Shown here: in pieces, positions 8,493-15,985 of the stretch
Layout of the letters: each line of letters begins with the position of its first letter
How positions within the stretch are numbered: position 1 is the stretch's first letter
Assembly: GCF_947504215.1 (NCBI RefSeq)
Contig: NZ_CANNGO010000006.1
Span: forward strand, 186,001 to 250,000
Reading direction: 5' to 3'
From: an uncultured Ruegeria sp.
Lineage (GTDB): Bacteria > Pseudomonadota > Alphaproteobacteria > Rhodobacterales > Rhodobacteraceae
Length of the DNA: 64,000 nt
Made by a program: the position numbers and the translations under genes
Notes under the pieces: generated by a model
Databases searched by the model: none
What the model saw: the letters and a program-made list of their open reading frames with translations, nothing else
Told to the model about the DNA's origin: nothing

Positions 8493-9196
8493 CACTTTGG
8501 ACCATGCCAGTCGATGGGGCAAATTTCGGCGGATTTGCCGCCAAAGTCCCAAATGCGGCCATAGTCGCGTACCCGCGACTTGGTTCCACGAGCCACGATA
8601 ATGTCCGGACCCATCCAATATTTTGAGTTCGACACCATGACCGGGTGCTCCGGGTCCTGGCCCGCCAGCATCTCGATCTCGCCTTGAATCTTGCGCCCAA
8701 TGGCGATCCGACGCTTGTTACCGTCTCGCTCAATCTGAACCGGGGCACGTTCGGCTCCGATGATCTCGCTGACCAGCATGGTGAACAGACCCGTGGTTCC
8801 CCCCGCCTGACCACTGAAGATTTGCAGCAGACCATTGTACGCTTTGCCGCTGGCGCGTTCGTCCACATAGGCCGCAACTTTCCACTGCCCCTCACCCATG
8901 CGCCCGGGAATATCGACCAACAGACCGACGTTCAGACCCGACAGATCCTCACCCTCGAAATGGCCTTCATCGATGATCACACCCATCCAGGCGTGGCAAT
9001 GCCCTTCGGTTGGGGGATGCGCGCCTAGAGACACAACACAGGGACAAAACACATCGCAGGAACAGTTCAGGATCAGCTCACCTTTGATGGCCCATTCCGT
9101 CGGGCTCATCTCGCGCCGCTTGGGGTTGGGCATGCGGCTGTCGATCCGCTGACTGATAGGCAACCTGTCGGCTTCTGGTTTTCTGTTTTTGGCCAT
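8492..9196 (-). CDS. DUF1326 domain protein with a Cys-rich metal-binding motif
   Basis: This 234-residue protein matches the DUF1326 family. Near the start of the domain is NCSCDVFCPC with Cys45, Cys47, Cys51 and Cys53, followed by an HCHAWMGVIIDEGHFEG-like segment (here GHCHAW) that adds histidines; together they look like a metal site. The rest is a predicted beta-rich fold with VSEIIGAERAPVQIERDG. ATG 9196 has a perfect GGAGG at 7 bases. It lies 4 bases after DUF2182, a pairing seen in other genomes as far as I recall. It precedes DinB and dmdA in the same operon. Function is unknown; metal delivery is an inference. Confidence 0.85.
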   Translation of the reverse strand: MAKNRKPEADRLPISQRIDSRMPNPKRREMSPTEWAIKGELILNCSCDVFCPCVVSLGAHPPTEGHCHAWMGVIIDEGHFEGEDLSGLNVGLLVDIPGRMGEGQWKVAAYVDERASGKAYNGLLQIFSGQAGGTTGLFTMLVSEIIGAERAPVQIERDGNKRRIAIGRKIQGEIEMLAGQDPEHPVMVSNSKYWMGPDIIVARGTKSRVRDYGRIWDFGGKSAEICPIDWHGPK

Positions 9197-9200
9197 AGGC

Positions 9201-9992
9201 TTATCCTCCGTATACAATGGGATAGATCAGCAGTGCGGCGCCGCCTGCTATTAGTAGAAACCCCATCGGTCGGGTCACGACATGACCGATTTGGGGAAGT
9301 TTTTCCAAAACCATGAACAAGGTCGCCAGCCCCATCCACAACAGGCTCATGACACCGCCGACGAAGCCAAGCGCCATAAAGCCCCAGCAACAGCCGAGAC
9401 AGAAAGCGCCCAATCCAAGACCCATGCGCAGGCCGCCTGTAAAGCCGGGTTTCCAGTGGCCCAGGAAATAGGTCATCGGGGCGTGGCACACGCCATGACA
9501 AACCTCTTTCGCACGGGTGAACTGGAAAGCGCCAACAGCAATCAGCAATCCGCCTGCGATCCAGTTGGATTTAGCTATGCCAAGCATGTCCACAACGCCG
9601 CCAAACAGCAATACAAGCTGAATACCTGTGATCAGGGCGGCAAATCCAACCCACACCACGAAATAGCCGGTCAATACGCCCAACCACCCGCTGCGCGACC
9701 CGTCAGCGCTGCGGATCAGGTCTTCATAGCTGCGCAAGGTGGGTACCAGCGTCGGCAACATCATCGCTGCCATCATGATCGCCCACATCCAGAACAACGG
9801 GCCAAACTCGGCCATGGGCATGTACATGTCCATGCGTGGGTCCATGGCACGCATCGCCTCGCCCATCGGGCCCGGGCGCCCGATCCAATCCAGATCCATG
9901 TCCCGGTTCATCGAGAACATGATCCACCATGACCACAGGATCATGGCGTAAAAGCCCAGCCATAAACCGCTGCGAAGCATTGCGCGACTCAC
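9201..9992 (-). CDS. DUF2182 integral membrane protein, Met/Cys/His-rich
   Basis: This is a 263-residue inner-membrane protein with about six hydrophobic helices, of the DUF2182 family annotated as putative metal-binding. Between the first two helices, residues 41-60 hold seven methionines. Residues 165-170 read CHGVCH and residues 198-202 read CLGCC; such Met, Cys and His groups often bind copper. The GTG at 9992 is preceded by GGGAGG at 5 bases; an ATG at 10010 with a weaker site is the alternative. It is the first gene of the operon leading to dmdA and acuI and lies divergent from the GntR regulator. Metal transport or handling is inferred. Confidence 0.82.
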   Translation of the reverse strand: MSRAMLRSGLWLGFYAMILWSWWIMFSMNRDMDLDWIGRPGPMGEAMRAMDPRMDMYMPMAEFGPLFWMWAIMMAAMMLPTLVPTLRSYEDLIRSADGSRSGWLGVLTGYFVVWVGFAALITGIQLVLLFGGVVDMLGIAKSNWIAGGLLIAVGAFQFTRAKEVCHGVCHAPMTYFLGHWKPGFTGGLRMGLGLGAFCLGCCWGFMALGFVGGVMSLLWMGLATLFMVLEKLPQIGHVVTRPMGFLLIAGGAALLIYPIVYGG

Positions 9993-10022
9993 GTGTCCCT
10001 CCCGACTCATCTCTTGCTTTTC

Positions 10023-10049
10023 AAATGTCAGACTTTTAAATGTCAGACA
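10023..10049. promoter_or_regulatory. Two GntR-type operator-like repeats between the divergent DMSP arms
   Basis: The word AAATGTCAGAC occurs twice (10023-10033 and 10038-10048), 15 bases apart. The second copy continues to TGTCAGACA (10041-10049), a palindrome with one central base, the usual shape of FadR-subfamily GntR operators. The sites lie 30 bases before the gntR start and 31 bases before the DUF2182 start, so binding could control both directions. Confidence 0.6.
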
Positions 10050-10078
10050 AATAAAAATTGATCCACGGTTGCCGAAAC

Positions 10079-10810
10079 ATGAAAATCGACCCTCAAAAAC
10101 CTGCTGACCTGTCTGCCCAGATTGCACAGGCCATCCGTGATGCCATTGTGTCCGGAGAGTTGATCGTTGATGAGCGGTTGCCGTCTGAGACCGAATTGTC
10201 GGATCAGTTTCAGGTCTCGCGCCCTACTGTACGCGAAGCCTTGAAGCGGCTGGCAGCGCAATCATTGATACGGACGCAACGCGGCGCTTCCGGGGGTGCG
10301 TTTGTCAATCGCCTCAGCTTTCAGGACGCGTATTCGCAGCAAATCACAACCTCGACGCTGTTGTTGTCGATGAATGCGGTGACCTTCGACACGGCTTGCG
10401 AGGCGCGGTATGCGCTGGAGCGGGCCTGCGCGCCGATGTCGGCGGAACGACGGACGGCGGATCAACTGGCCACTATGCGCGCCGAGATTTTTCGCCAATC
10501 TCAACCCGGGCTGACGGATGAGGCTTTCTGCGCATCAGATGTGGCCTTTCATCGCGCGTTAGTCGATGGCGCAGGCAACCCGGTTTTGTCCTACCAACTG
10601 GCCGGCGCCGTCGAAGCGATGCAGCCCTTGATGAACATGATCACCTTCACTGCGCGTTCCCGCGAAGAAATCATTCTGTTCCATGAGAAAATCGCTGACG
10701 CGCTTGAGGCGCGGGACGCCGAGACTGTAGACAGTACTTTGGTCGATCTTGAATCCTACACGCGTCTGCTAGCCCATGATGTGGCCGAACGGCGACGCAA
10801 ACCCGCCTGA
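10079..10810 (+). CDS. GntR-family regulator (FadR subfamily), likely controls dmdA
   Basis: The 243-residue protein has an N-terminal winged helix-turn-helix (LPSETELSDQFQVSRPTVRE near residues 40-60) and a C-terminal all-helical FCD ligand domain with the metal-type residues in FCASDVAFHRALVDGAGNP and the late His in ILFHEKIADALEARD. A GntR gene beside dmdA-acuI is known in Roseobacters, where such a regulator responds to DMSP catabolites (family knowledge). Here it is separated from dmdA by three genes but lies divergent from that operon with shared operator-like repeats. The ATG at 10079 gives the normal N terminus. Autoregulation and control of the mtoX arm are inferred. Confidence 0.88.
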   Translation: MKIDPQKPADLSAQIAQAIRDAIVSGELIVDERLPSETELSDQFQVSRPTVREALKRLAAQSLIRTQRGASGGAFVNRLSFQDAYSQQITTSTLLLSMNAVTFDTACEARYALERACAPMSAERRTADQLATMRAEIFRQSQPGLTDEAFCASDVAFHRALVDGAGNPVLSYQLAGAVEAMQPLMNMITFTARSREEIILFHEKIADALEARDAETVDSTLVDLESYTRLLAHDVAERRRKPA

Positions 10811-10941
10811 TCCCACATCAGGCCCGAATACGAGGCAAAGAGACAGGCACAAGGACACACGAGCAGCTAGAAGGATGTCATCCGGCATCAAGACCGGAAC
10901 TCTCAATAAAATTGAATATCAATTGCTTACGGGAGGACGTT

Positions 10942-12342
10942 ATGAACCAAAGACCGGACCCTACCTTTTATCCATCAGCCAAACTGGCAATGGAGGGCCC
11001 GACTGAGACGCTTGCTTTCACGCTGATGCTCAGTCCTGATTTTTCGCAACCTGATGGGCTGGCGGTTGTGAATGTCGATCCGACATCGGACGACTTTGGC
11101 AAAATCGTGCATCAGGTGATCATGCCGGAAAAGGGCGATGAGTTTCACCATTTCGGATGGAATGCCTGTTCGTCTTCCCTGTCGCCGCTTAGTGGCCATG
11201 CCTTCCTCGAGCGTCGGTATTTGATCATTCCGGGCATTCGATCCAGCCGGATCTATATCATCGATGTGAAGAACCCGCTGGAAGCGAAGATTCACAAGAT
11301 TATCGAACCCGAAGAAGTCTTTGCAAAGACAGGGTATTCCCGCCCCCATACGATCCATTGCGGCCCCGAAGGCATCTATGTCAGCACCTTGGGCGGTGCG
11401 GGTGAAGACGGTACAGACGGCCCTCCGGGCATCTTCATCATGGACTGCGAGACCTTCGATATCATCGGACGCTATGAAATCGAACGCGGGGTGCAGGACA
11501 AACACTATGATTTCTGGTGGAATCTGCCGCGCGATTACATGGTCAGTTCCGAATGGGGTCTGCCCCCGCAATTCGAAAACGGGATCGTGGCCGAGGATTT
11601 GCTGTCGAACAAATACGGACACAGCATCCATTTCTGGAACCTGCGCAACCGGACCAACATCCAGACCATTGATTTGGGGGAAAACCACCAGATGGCGCTG
11701 GAAATTCGCCCTGCGCATGATCCGGTCAAGCAATACGGGTTCTGTGGCGTGGTTGTGGACACGACCAACCTGCAAGGCGCGATTTTTACATGGTGGCGCA
11801 ACGACGATGGCACGTTCGAGGCCAAGAAAACCATCACGATCGACCCGCAACCGGCAGACCCGGACGACCTGCCCGAGTTGCTTAAAGGGTTCTCGGCCGT
11901 GCCACCACTGGTCACGGATATCGACCTCAGCCTGGATGACAAATATCTGTACGTTGCCTGCTGGGGCACGGGTGAGATGCACCAATACGATGTTTCGGAC
12001 CCGATGAACCCGAAATTGGCCGGTAAGGTCGAGGTCGGCGGGATTGTCAAAAAGACCAAACACCCGAACGGCCAGGACTTTGGCTATGGTCCCCAAATGG
12101 TTGAAATCAGCCGTGACGGCAAACGTGTCTACTGGACCAATTCGCTGTATTCCACCTGGGATGATCAATTCTATCCCGGTGAACGCGGCGCCGCCATGGT
12201 CAAGGCGGATGTCGGTGAGAACGGAGGCCTGACACTGGATCCGAAATTCTGGGTCGATTTCCCTGCCGGGTATCGCGCCCATCAGATCCGTCTGGAAGGT
12301 GGCGACTGTTCAACGGACAGCTTCTGCTACCCCTCCGTCTAA
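10942..12342 (+). CDS. mtoX: Methanethiol oxidase (selenium-binding protein 56 family)
   Basis: MtoX oxidises methanethiol to formaldehyde, hydrogen sulfide and hydrogen peroxide; bacterial enzymes contain copper. The 466-residue protein shows the SBP56 signature segments: FHHFGWNACSS, ERRYLIIPGIRSSRIYIID, YSRPHTIHCGPEGIY, DFWWNLPRDYMVSSEWG, GHSIHFWNL, VTDIDLSLDDKYLYVACWGT, and GYRAHQIRLEGGDCSTD at the end. The ATG at 10942 has GGGAGG at 5 bases. I see no signal peptide. The usual CxxC after GWNA is here C76-S-S-S79. It lies after the GntR gene in the DMSP region, where methanethiol is produced, which favours this function over a generic selenium-binding protein. Confidence 0.88.
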   Translation: MNQRPDPTFYPSAKLAMEGPTETLAFTLMLSPDFSQPDGLAVVNVDPTSDDFGKIVHQVIMPEKGDEFHHFGWNACSSSLSPLSGHAFLERRYLIIPGIRSSRIYIIDVKNPLEAKIHKIIEPEEVFAKTGYSRPHTIHCGPEGIYVSTLGGAGEDGTDGPPGIFIMDCETFDIIGRYEIERGVQDKHYDFWWNLPRDYMVSSEWGLPPQFENGIVAEDLLSNKYGHSIHFWNLRNRTNIQTIDLGENHQMALEIRPAHDPVKQYGFCGVVVDTTNLQGAIFTWWRNDDGTFEAKKTITIDPQPADPDDLPELLKGFSAVPPLVTDIDLSLDDKYLYVACWGTGEMHQYDVSDPMNPKLAGKVEVGGIVKKTKHPNGQDFGYGPQMVEISRDGKRVYWTNSLYSTWDDQFYPGERGAAMVKADVGENGGLTLDPKFWVDFPAGYRAHQIRLEGGDCSTDSFCYPSV

Positions 12343-12355
12343 TTTGGAGTGGTTG

Positions 12356-13009
12356 ATGACATCAACGGCTGGCCTTTGGCTGGCCGTTGTACTCAGCGGT
12401 GCTTATCACGGGTTGAACCCCGGTATGGGATGGCCGCTGGCGGTATCTTCCGCATTGATGGAGCAACGGCAATCGGCGCTGTGGCGCGCGCTGGCGGCTT
12501 TGGCGGGCGGGCATTTCGTGGCCATGCTGGGAGTGCTCTTACCCTTCGCGCTGATGGCGGTATTGGTCGATTACCAAAAAGAAATCCGGATTGGTGCCGC
12601 GCTAATTGTCATTGCCATGGGTCTCTACATCGCTATTACACGCCGCCATCCGCGGATGTTGTCGCGTATTCCACCCAGCAAGCTGGCCTTGTGGTCTTTT
12701 CTGGTGGCATTGGCGCACGGGGCCGCCCTGATGCTGGTGCCGATCTACCTTGGGCTCTGTGGGCTGGATGAGCTTGATGCGGGCCATCGCGCCGTATCCG
12801 AGATTATGGCCACAAATGGCCTGCTGGTACTGGCGGTTGCGGCAATCCATACAGCCGCGATGATCTTGGGCGGGGGTCTTCTCGCCTATGCCGTTTATCG
12901 CTGGTTGGGCCTGCAGTTTCTATCGCGCACCTGGTTCAATCTCGAACTGATCTGGGCGTTCAGCCTAATTTTGGTTGGTGCGTTGGGGCTCTGGTCTACG
13001 CTCGGGTGA
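12356..13009 (+). CDS. NicO/RcnA-like integral membrane protein
   Basis: A 217-residue protein with about six membrane helices and no soluble domain. Helix 1 contains GAYHGLNPGMGW, close to the HxxxPGH-type metal signature of NicO/RcnA nickel-cobalt transporters, and further histidines lie in helices (GGHFVAM, ALAHGAALM, AIHTAAM). I recognise no exact family and call it by this motif only. The ATG at 12356 has GGAG at 6 bases and lies 13 bases after the mtoX stop, so it is probably cotranscribed with mtoX. A role in metal supply or export for MtoX is inferred; a transporter of a sulfur compound is the alternative. Confidence 0.6.
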   Translation: MTSTAGLWLAVVLSGAYHGLNPGMGWPLAVSSALMEQRQSALWRALAALAGGHFVAMLGVLLPFALMAVLVDYQKEIRIGAALIVIAMGLYIAITRRHPRMLSRIPPSKLALWSFLVALAHGAALMLVPIYLGLCGLDELDAGHRAVSEIMATNGLLVLAVAAIHTAAMILGGGLLAYAVYRWLGLQFLSRTWFNLELIWAFSLILVGALGLWSTLG

Positions 13010-13068
13010 TCTTGCACTTGGAATTCAAACACGCTTTGTCTGCGGCGGACATTTCATGGAGCTTCCAT

Positions 13069-13719
13069 ATGCAAGACAGCACGCGCCCGACAGATATGCT
13101 GCGTCAGGGCAAATCCGCCGATTGGCAGGCCGCAACCACGCACGCCTTCACGCGTGAATTGGCCGACGGCACCCTGCCCGAACATAAGATGCGCTGGTAT
13201 CTGGAGCAGGATTATCAATTCGTGGACGGCTTTGTGCGCCTGCTGGCCAGCGCCATCGCCCATGCCCCGAGTTTGGCCGACAGTGTCCCTGCAGCGCAAT
13301 TTCTGGCGGTCATCACCGGCCCCGAAAATACCTATTTCCTGCGCGCGATGGAGGCCTTGGACACCGAACCCAGCAATGATGCCGCCCCGGCCACCCGCGC
13401 ATTTCAAGACTTGATGGCCGAGGCCGCAACATCAGGTCGATATGAGAACATGCTGGCTGTCCTTGTGGTGGCCGAATGGGTGTATCTGACCTGGGCCAGC
13501 CCGGAAAACCCTCCGAAAGATGAACTTCCTTTCTGGTTCGCCGAATGGATCACGCTACATGCGGGCGACGGGTTCGAGAGCGTTGTGGACTACCTTCGAA
13601 TTCAGCTCGACAAGGTCTGGCCCACGCTGAATACCAGCGCTCAGGCCGAGGTCACACAGCTGTTCCACCGCGCGATCGAGCTTGAGCGTGAATTCTTCGA
13701 CGCCGCATACGCGGCCTGA
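13069..13719 (+). CDS. TenA family protein (TenA-E type)
   Basis: This 216-residue all-helical protein matches TenA/thiaminase II, whose members hydrolyse aminopyrimidines for thiamin salvage. The segment HKMRWYLEQDYQFVDGFVRL near residue 40 and WPTLNTSAQAEVTQLFHRAIELE-type C terminus (seen as LFHRAIELEREFF) fit. Where classical TenA has its catalytic Cys, this protein reads VVAEWVYLTWA with Glu136, so it belongs to the TenA-E subgroup, whose substrates are less certain. The chosen ATG has GGAG at 7 bases; a GTG overlapping the preceding stop is the alternative. It is the third gene of the mtoX arm. Confidence 0.85.
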   Translation: MQDSTRPTDMLRQGKSADWQAATTHAFTRELADGTLPEHKMRWYLEQDYQFVDGFVRLLASAIAHAPSLADSVPAAQFLAVITGPENTYFLRAMEALDTEPSNDAAPATRAFQDLMAEAATSGRYENMLAVLVVAEWVYLTWASPENPPKDELPFWFAEWITLHAGDGFESVVDYLRIQLDKVWPTLNTSAQAEVTQLFHRAIELEREFFDAAYAA

Positions 13720-13737
13720 TACGGGAAAGGTCCGTTT

Positions 13738-14100
13738 ATGGTCACAACACTGAATGTCATCGCCGCCGTACTGACCATCGGTTTTGGATTGTTTGGATTT
13801 CTAGCGCCCGCCTGGACGGCGGCGTCGCTAGATCTAGCACCCACCAATAGTACAATGGGTCTAAGCGAGATGCGCGCCTCGGTCGGTGGGTTGTTTGTCG
13901 TCACGGGCATAGCTGTCCTGTGGCTGAACGCTCCGATGGCCTATGCCATGCTTGGTGTGGTCTATGCCGGGGCGGCGTTGGGGCGGTTCGTGTCTGTGTT
14001 TGTCGACCATCCCCCCTTGGCCAAGGCCGTAACATTTGGTGGAATCGAACTGGTCCTGGCTGTTTGGCTGATTGCAGCGAACATCAATAAAACACCGTAA
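13738..14100 (+). CDS. DUF4345 family small membrane protein
   Basis: A 120-residue protein with four hydrophobic helices. The pattern fits DUF4345: a first helix IAAVLTIGFGLFGFLAPAWT, then SEMRASVGGLFVVTGIAVLW with the conserved Arg and paired Gly, then a GRFVSVFVD segment before the last helix. The function is unknown. The ATG has AAAGG at 7 bases and lies 18 bases after the tenA-like gene, so it probably ends the mtoX transcription unit. No terminator is visible between it and the tmRNA promoter. Confidence 0.75.
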   Translation: MVTTLNVIAAVLTIGFGLFGFLAPAWTAASLDLAPTNSTMGLSEMRASVGGLFVVTGIAVLWLNAPMAYAMLGVVYAGAALGRFVSVFVDHPPLAKAVTFGGIELVLAVWLIAANINKTP

Positions 14101-14140
14101 CATATTGTAACTGCTAAGATCGAGCAGATGTAATCTGAGT

Positions 14141-14169
14141 TTGCATCCGGTCGGAACCTCACCTATATA
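14141..14169 (+). promoter_or_regulatory. Promoter of the tmRNA gene
   Basis: TTGCAT (14141-14146) and TATATA (14164-14169) are 17 bases apart, close to the sigma-70 consensus. Transcription would start near 14176, just before the acceptor piece of the tmRNA. Confidence 0.6.
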
Positions 14170-14175
14170 AGTCTT

Positions 14176-14506
14176 GTCCTTCGGGACTATGGACATAAAC
14201 GCGCTCGTAATAAGCGGATCGGACCCGGGGGCGGTACCCGGCGGCTCCACCATATATCTTCTGGAGATATCCTTCATTTGGGGATTTCGTCAGAATCGGG
14301 GGGCCGAAATAGGATCGACGAACGTCTAAAGGGGTTAGCTTTGTCTCGGCTGTCTGCCACCGTTACCGGCGAAAACAGTACAATTGCAAATGACAATCGT
14401 GCTCCGGTTGCAGTTGCTGCGTAAGCAGTAGCAAGACCGAAACTTAAGCCCTTGCGCCTAGCCGTGTAAGGCGGGGTTCGCAGGTACCTGGCAACAGAAA
14501 CCTGCA
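14176..14506 (+). ncRNA. ssrA: Two-piece (permuted) transfer-messenger RNA
   Basis: The alphaproteobacterial tmRNA gene is circularly permuted, and that order is seen here. The acceptor piece comes first and ends with GGCGGCTCCACCA at 14252. The coding piece starts about 14300 with GGGGCC, which pairs with GGCTCC of the acceptor arm. The tag frame (14386-14424) starts at the resume codon GCA and encodes ANDNRAPVAVAA, then TAA. The coding piece ends near the hairpin GCAGGT...ACCTGC at 14480-14506. The intervening piece 14253-14299 should be removed during maturation. tmRNA with SmpB frees stalled ribosomes and tags the product for ClpXP. Outer ends are estimates. Confidence 0.93.
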
Positions 14507-14608
14507 TTTTCCTGCAATTTTGTCTGCGTTTTTAGCGTTCCCTGTACATATTCAGGGTTTGTTCATCCCTTTTTGCCAACGTCTGACCGGACAGACAGGA
14601 GAGCCGGG

Positions 14609-15040
14609 ATGGCAAATTCAGACATACTCAAAACATGGTATTCCGAGGTTTGGGAAAACGGGAATACTGACGCAATCGATCAGTTCTTCGCGCCCGAAAC
14701 AATGGCCGAGGGGTTGATCCCAGAAATGCAGGTTGGTGCGGATGACTTCCGCGATCTAGTCATGGCATTCCGACACGTGCTGGGCGAAATCAAGGTTGAT
14801 TTGCCCAAGATCATCGAGAATGACGATTGGGTATCGGCCATTCTGCATGTCAAAACCTTTCGTGCAGACAATGGCGCGCCGCTTGAAGTGACAGGTCAGG
14901 TCATGGCGCGGTTCAAAGACAACAGGATGGTCGAGGCTTATAACCAGTTTGATTTTGTGTCTTTGTTTGAACAACTTGGTCAGTTTCCGCAGGACACACT
15001 GCCGGTTTGCATGACTGGACAAAGGCTCGAATGGGCTTGA
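14609..15040 (+). CDS. SnoaL-like / NTF2-fold polyketide cyclase family protein
   Basis: A 143-residue single-domain protein of the SnoaL-like type. The opening MANSDILKTWYSEVWENGNTDAIDQFFAP-like pattern (WYSEVWENGNTDAIDQFFA) and the end FKDNRMVEAYNQFDFVSLFEQL are typical of this fold, which forms an open cone-shaped pocket. AGGAG lies 7 bases before the ATG. The substrate cannot be told from the sequence. Many relatives are not enzymes of polyketide pathways, and no such pathway is nearby. Confidence 0.75.
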   Translation: MANSDILKTWYSEVWENGNTDAIDQFFAPETMAEGLIPEMQVGADDFRDLVMAFRHVLGEIKVDLPKIIENDDWVSAILHVKTFRADNGAPLEVTGQVMARFKDNRMVEAYNQFDFVSLFEQLGQFPQDTLPVCMTGQRLEWA

Positions 15041-15169
15041 TCAGGCGCAAACCAATCTTGACCCCCAAGGCGCTTGCGCGGTAGCAAGTGCCATGGGGTA
15101 AGATTGCGAACGCCCCGTGAGGCGACAGCCCAAGTTTCGCATGTATCCGACAGTATAAGGAAACATGCC

Positions 15170-15985
15170 ATGGCATCGCCAAACTCAATTGCCCCCAGAC
15201 AACTGCTGCGTTTGATCGGCACGCCGCAAGCACCAGTGCTGGTCGATATTTGTATCGATGAAGATTTCGAAGCCGATCCGTTTCTGATCCCAGGGTCGAT
15301 CCGGCACCCGGCAACCGACATACCTGGGCTGGTTCGGCTGCTTTCGGGGCGCCCGAGTGTCATCATTTGTCAAAAAGGCAAAAAGCTGAGTCAGGGAATG
15401 GTCTCGTGGCTGCGCAGTGAAGGCCATTCAGCCGAATATCTAGAAGGCGGGACGTATGCGTGGCGCGACCTGCCAGAGGCGTTGCGCATCCCTGTTGCCC
15501 CCCTACCCGCACTGGCGGGCGGCGGAACAGTCTGGGTGACCCGTCATCGGCCAAAGATCGATCGGATTGCGTGCCCTTGGCTGATCCGGCGGTTCATTGA
15601 TCCCAACGCCCGTTTCTTGTTCGTTGCGCCGGACGAGGTTGAAAGCGTAGCTGAGAAATTTGATGCCATCCCCTTTGACGTCGAAAACACCTTTTGGACC
15701 CATCGTGGCGACAAATGTACGTTTGATACATTGCTGGAGGAATTCAGCCTCTCGTCTGCCGCTTTGGACCGACTTGCACGTGTGATCAGGGCTGCGGACA
15801 CCAACAGACATGATCTGGCGCCCGAAGCGGCTGGATTGCTCGCCGTTTCCGTTGGACTGTCACGCCAATTCCGTGACGATCACGAAAACCTCGACGCGGG
15901 CATGAACCTGTACGATGCGCTGTATCGTTGGGCGCGCGATGGGTTTGATGAAGGTCACGACTGGCCCACAGGTCGCAAGCCATGA
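15170..15985 (+). CDS. Rhodanese-ChrB fusion protein (chromate resistance)
   Basis: The 271-residue protein joins an N-terminal rhodanese-like domain (about residues 1-110, with Cys67 in IICQKGKKLSQGMVSWL) to a C-terminal ChrB domain (about 125-271, with WVTRHRPKIDRIACPWLIRR and FWTHRGDKCTFDTLLEEF). ChrB proteins accompany the chromate exporter ChrA and are thought to sense or reduce chromate. The ATG at 15170 has AAGG upstream. It overlaps chrA by four bases (ATGA), so the two are coupled. The rhodanese domain suggests a sulfur or thiol-linked function, which is inferred. Confidence 0.85.
   Translation: MASPNSIAPRQLLRLIGTPQAPVLVDICIDEDFEADPFLIPGSIRHPATDIPGLVRLLSGRPSVIICQKGKKLSQGMVSWLRSEGHSAEYLEGGTYAWRDLPEALRIPVAPLPALAGGGTVWVTRHRPKIDRIACPWLIRRFIDPNARFLFVAPDEVESVAEKFDAIPFDVENTFWTHRGDKCTFDTLLEEFSLSSAALDRLARVIRAADTNRHDLAPEAAGLLAVSVGLSRQFRDDHENLDAGMNLYDALYRWARDGFDEGHDWPTGRKP

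Noticed and set aside
10975-12282. A 435-codon open frame on the minus strand
   Set aside because: It is fully antisense to mtoX and has no family features; the plus-strand product is a clear SBP56 protein.
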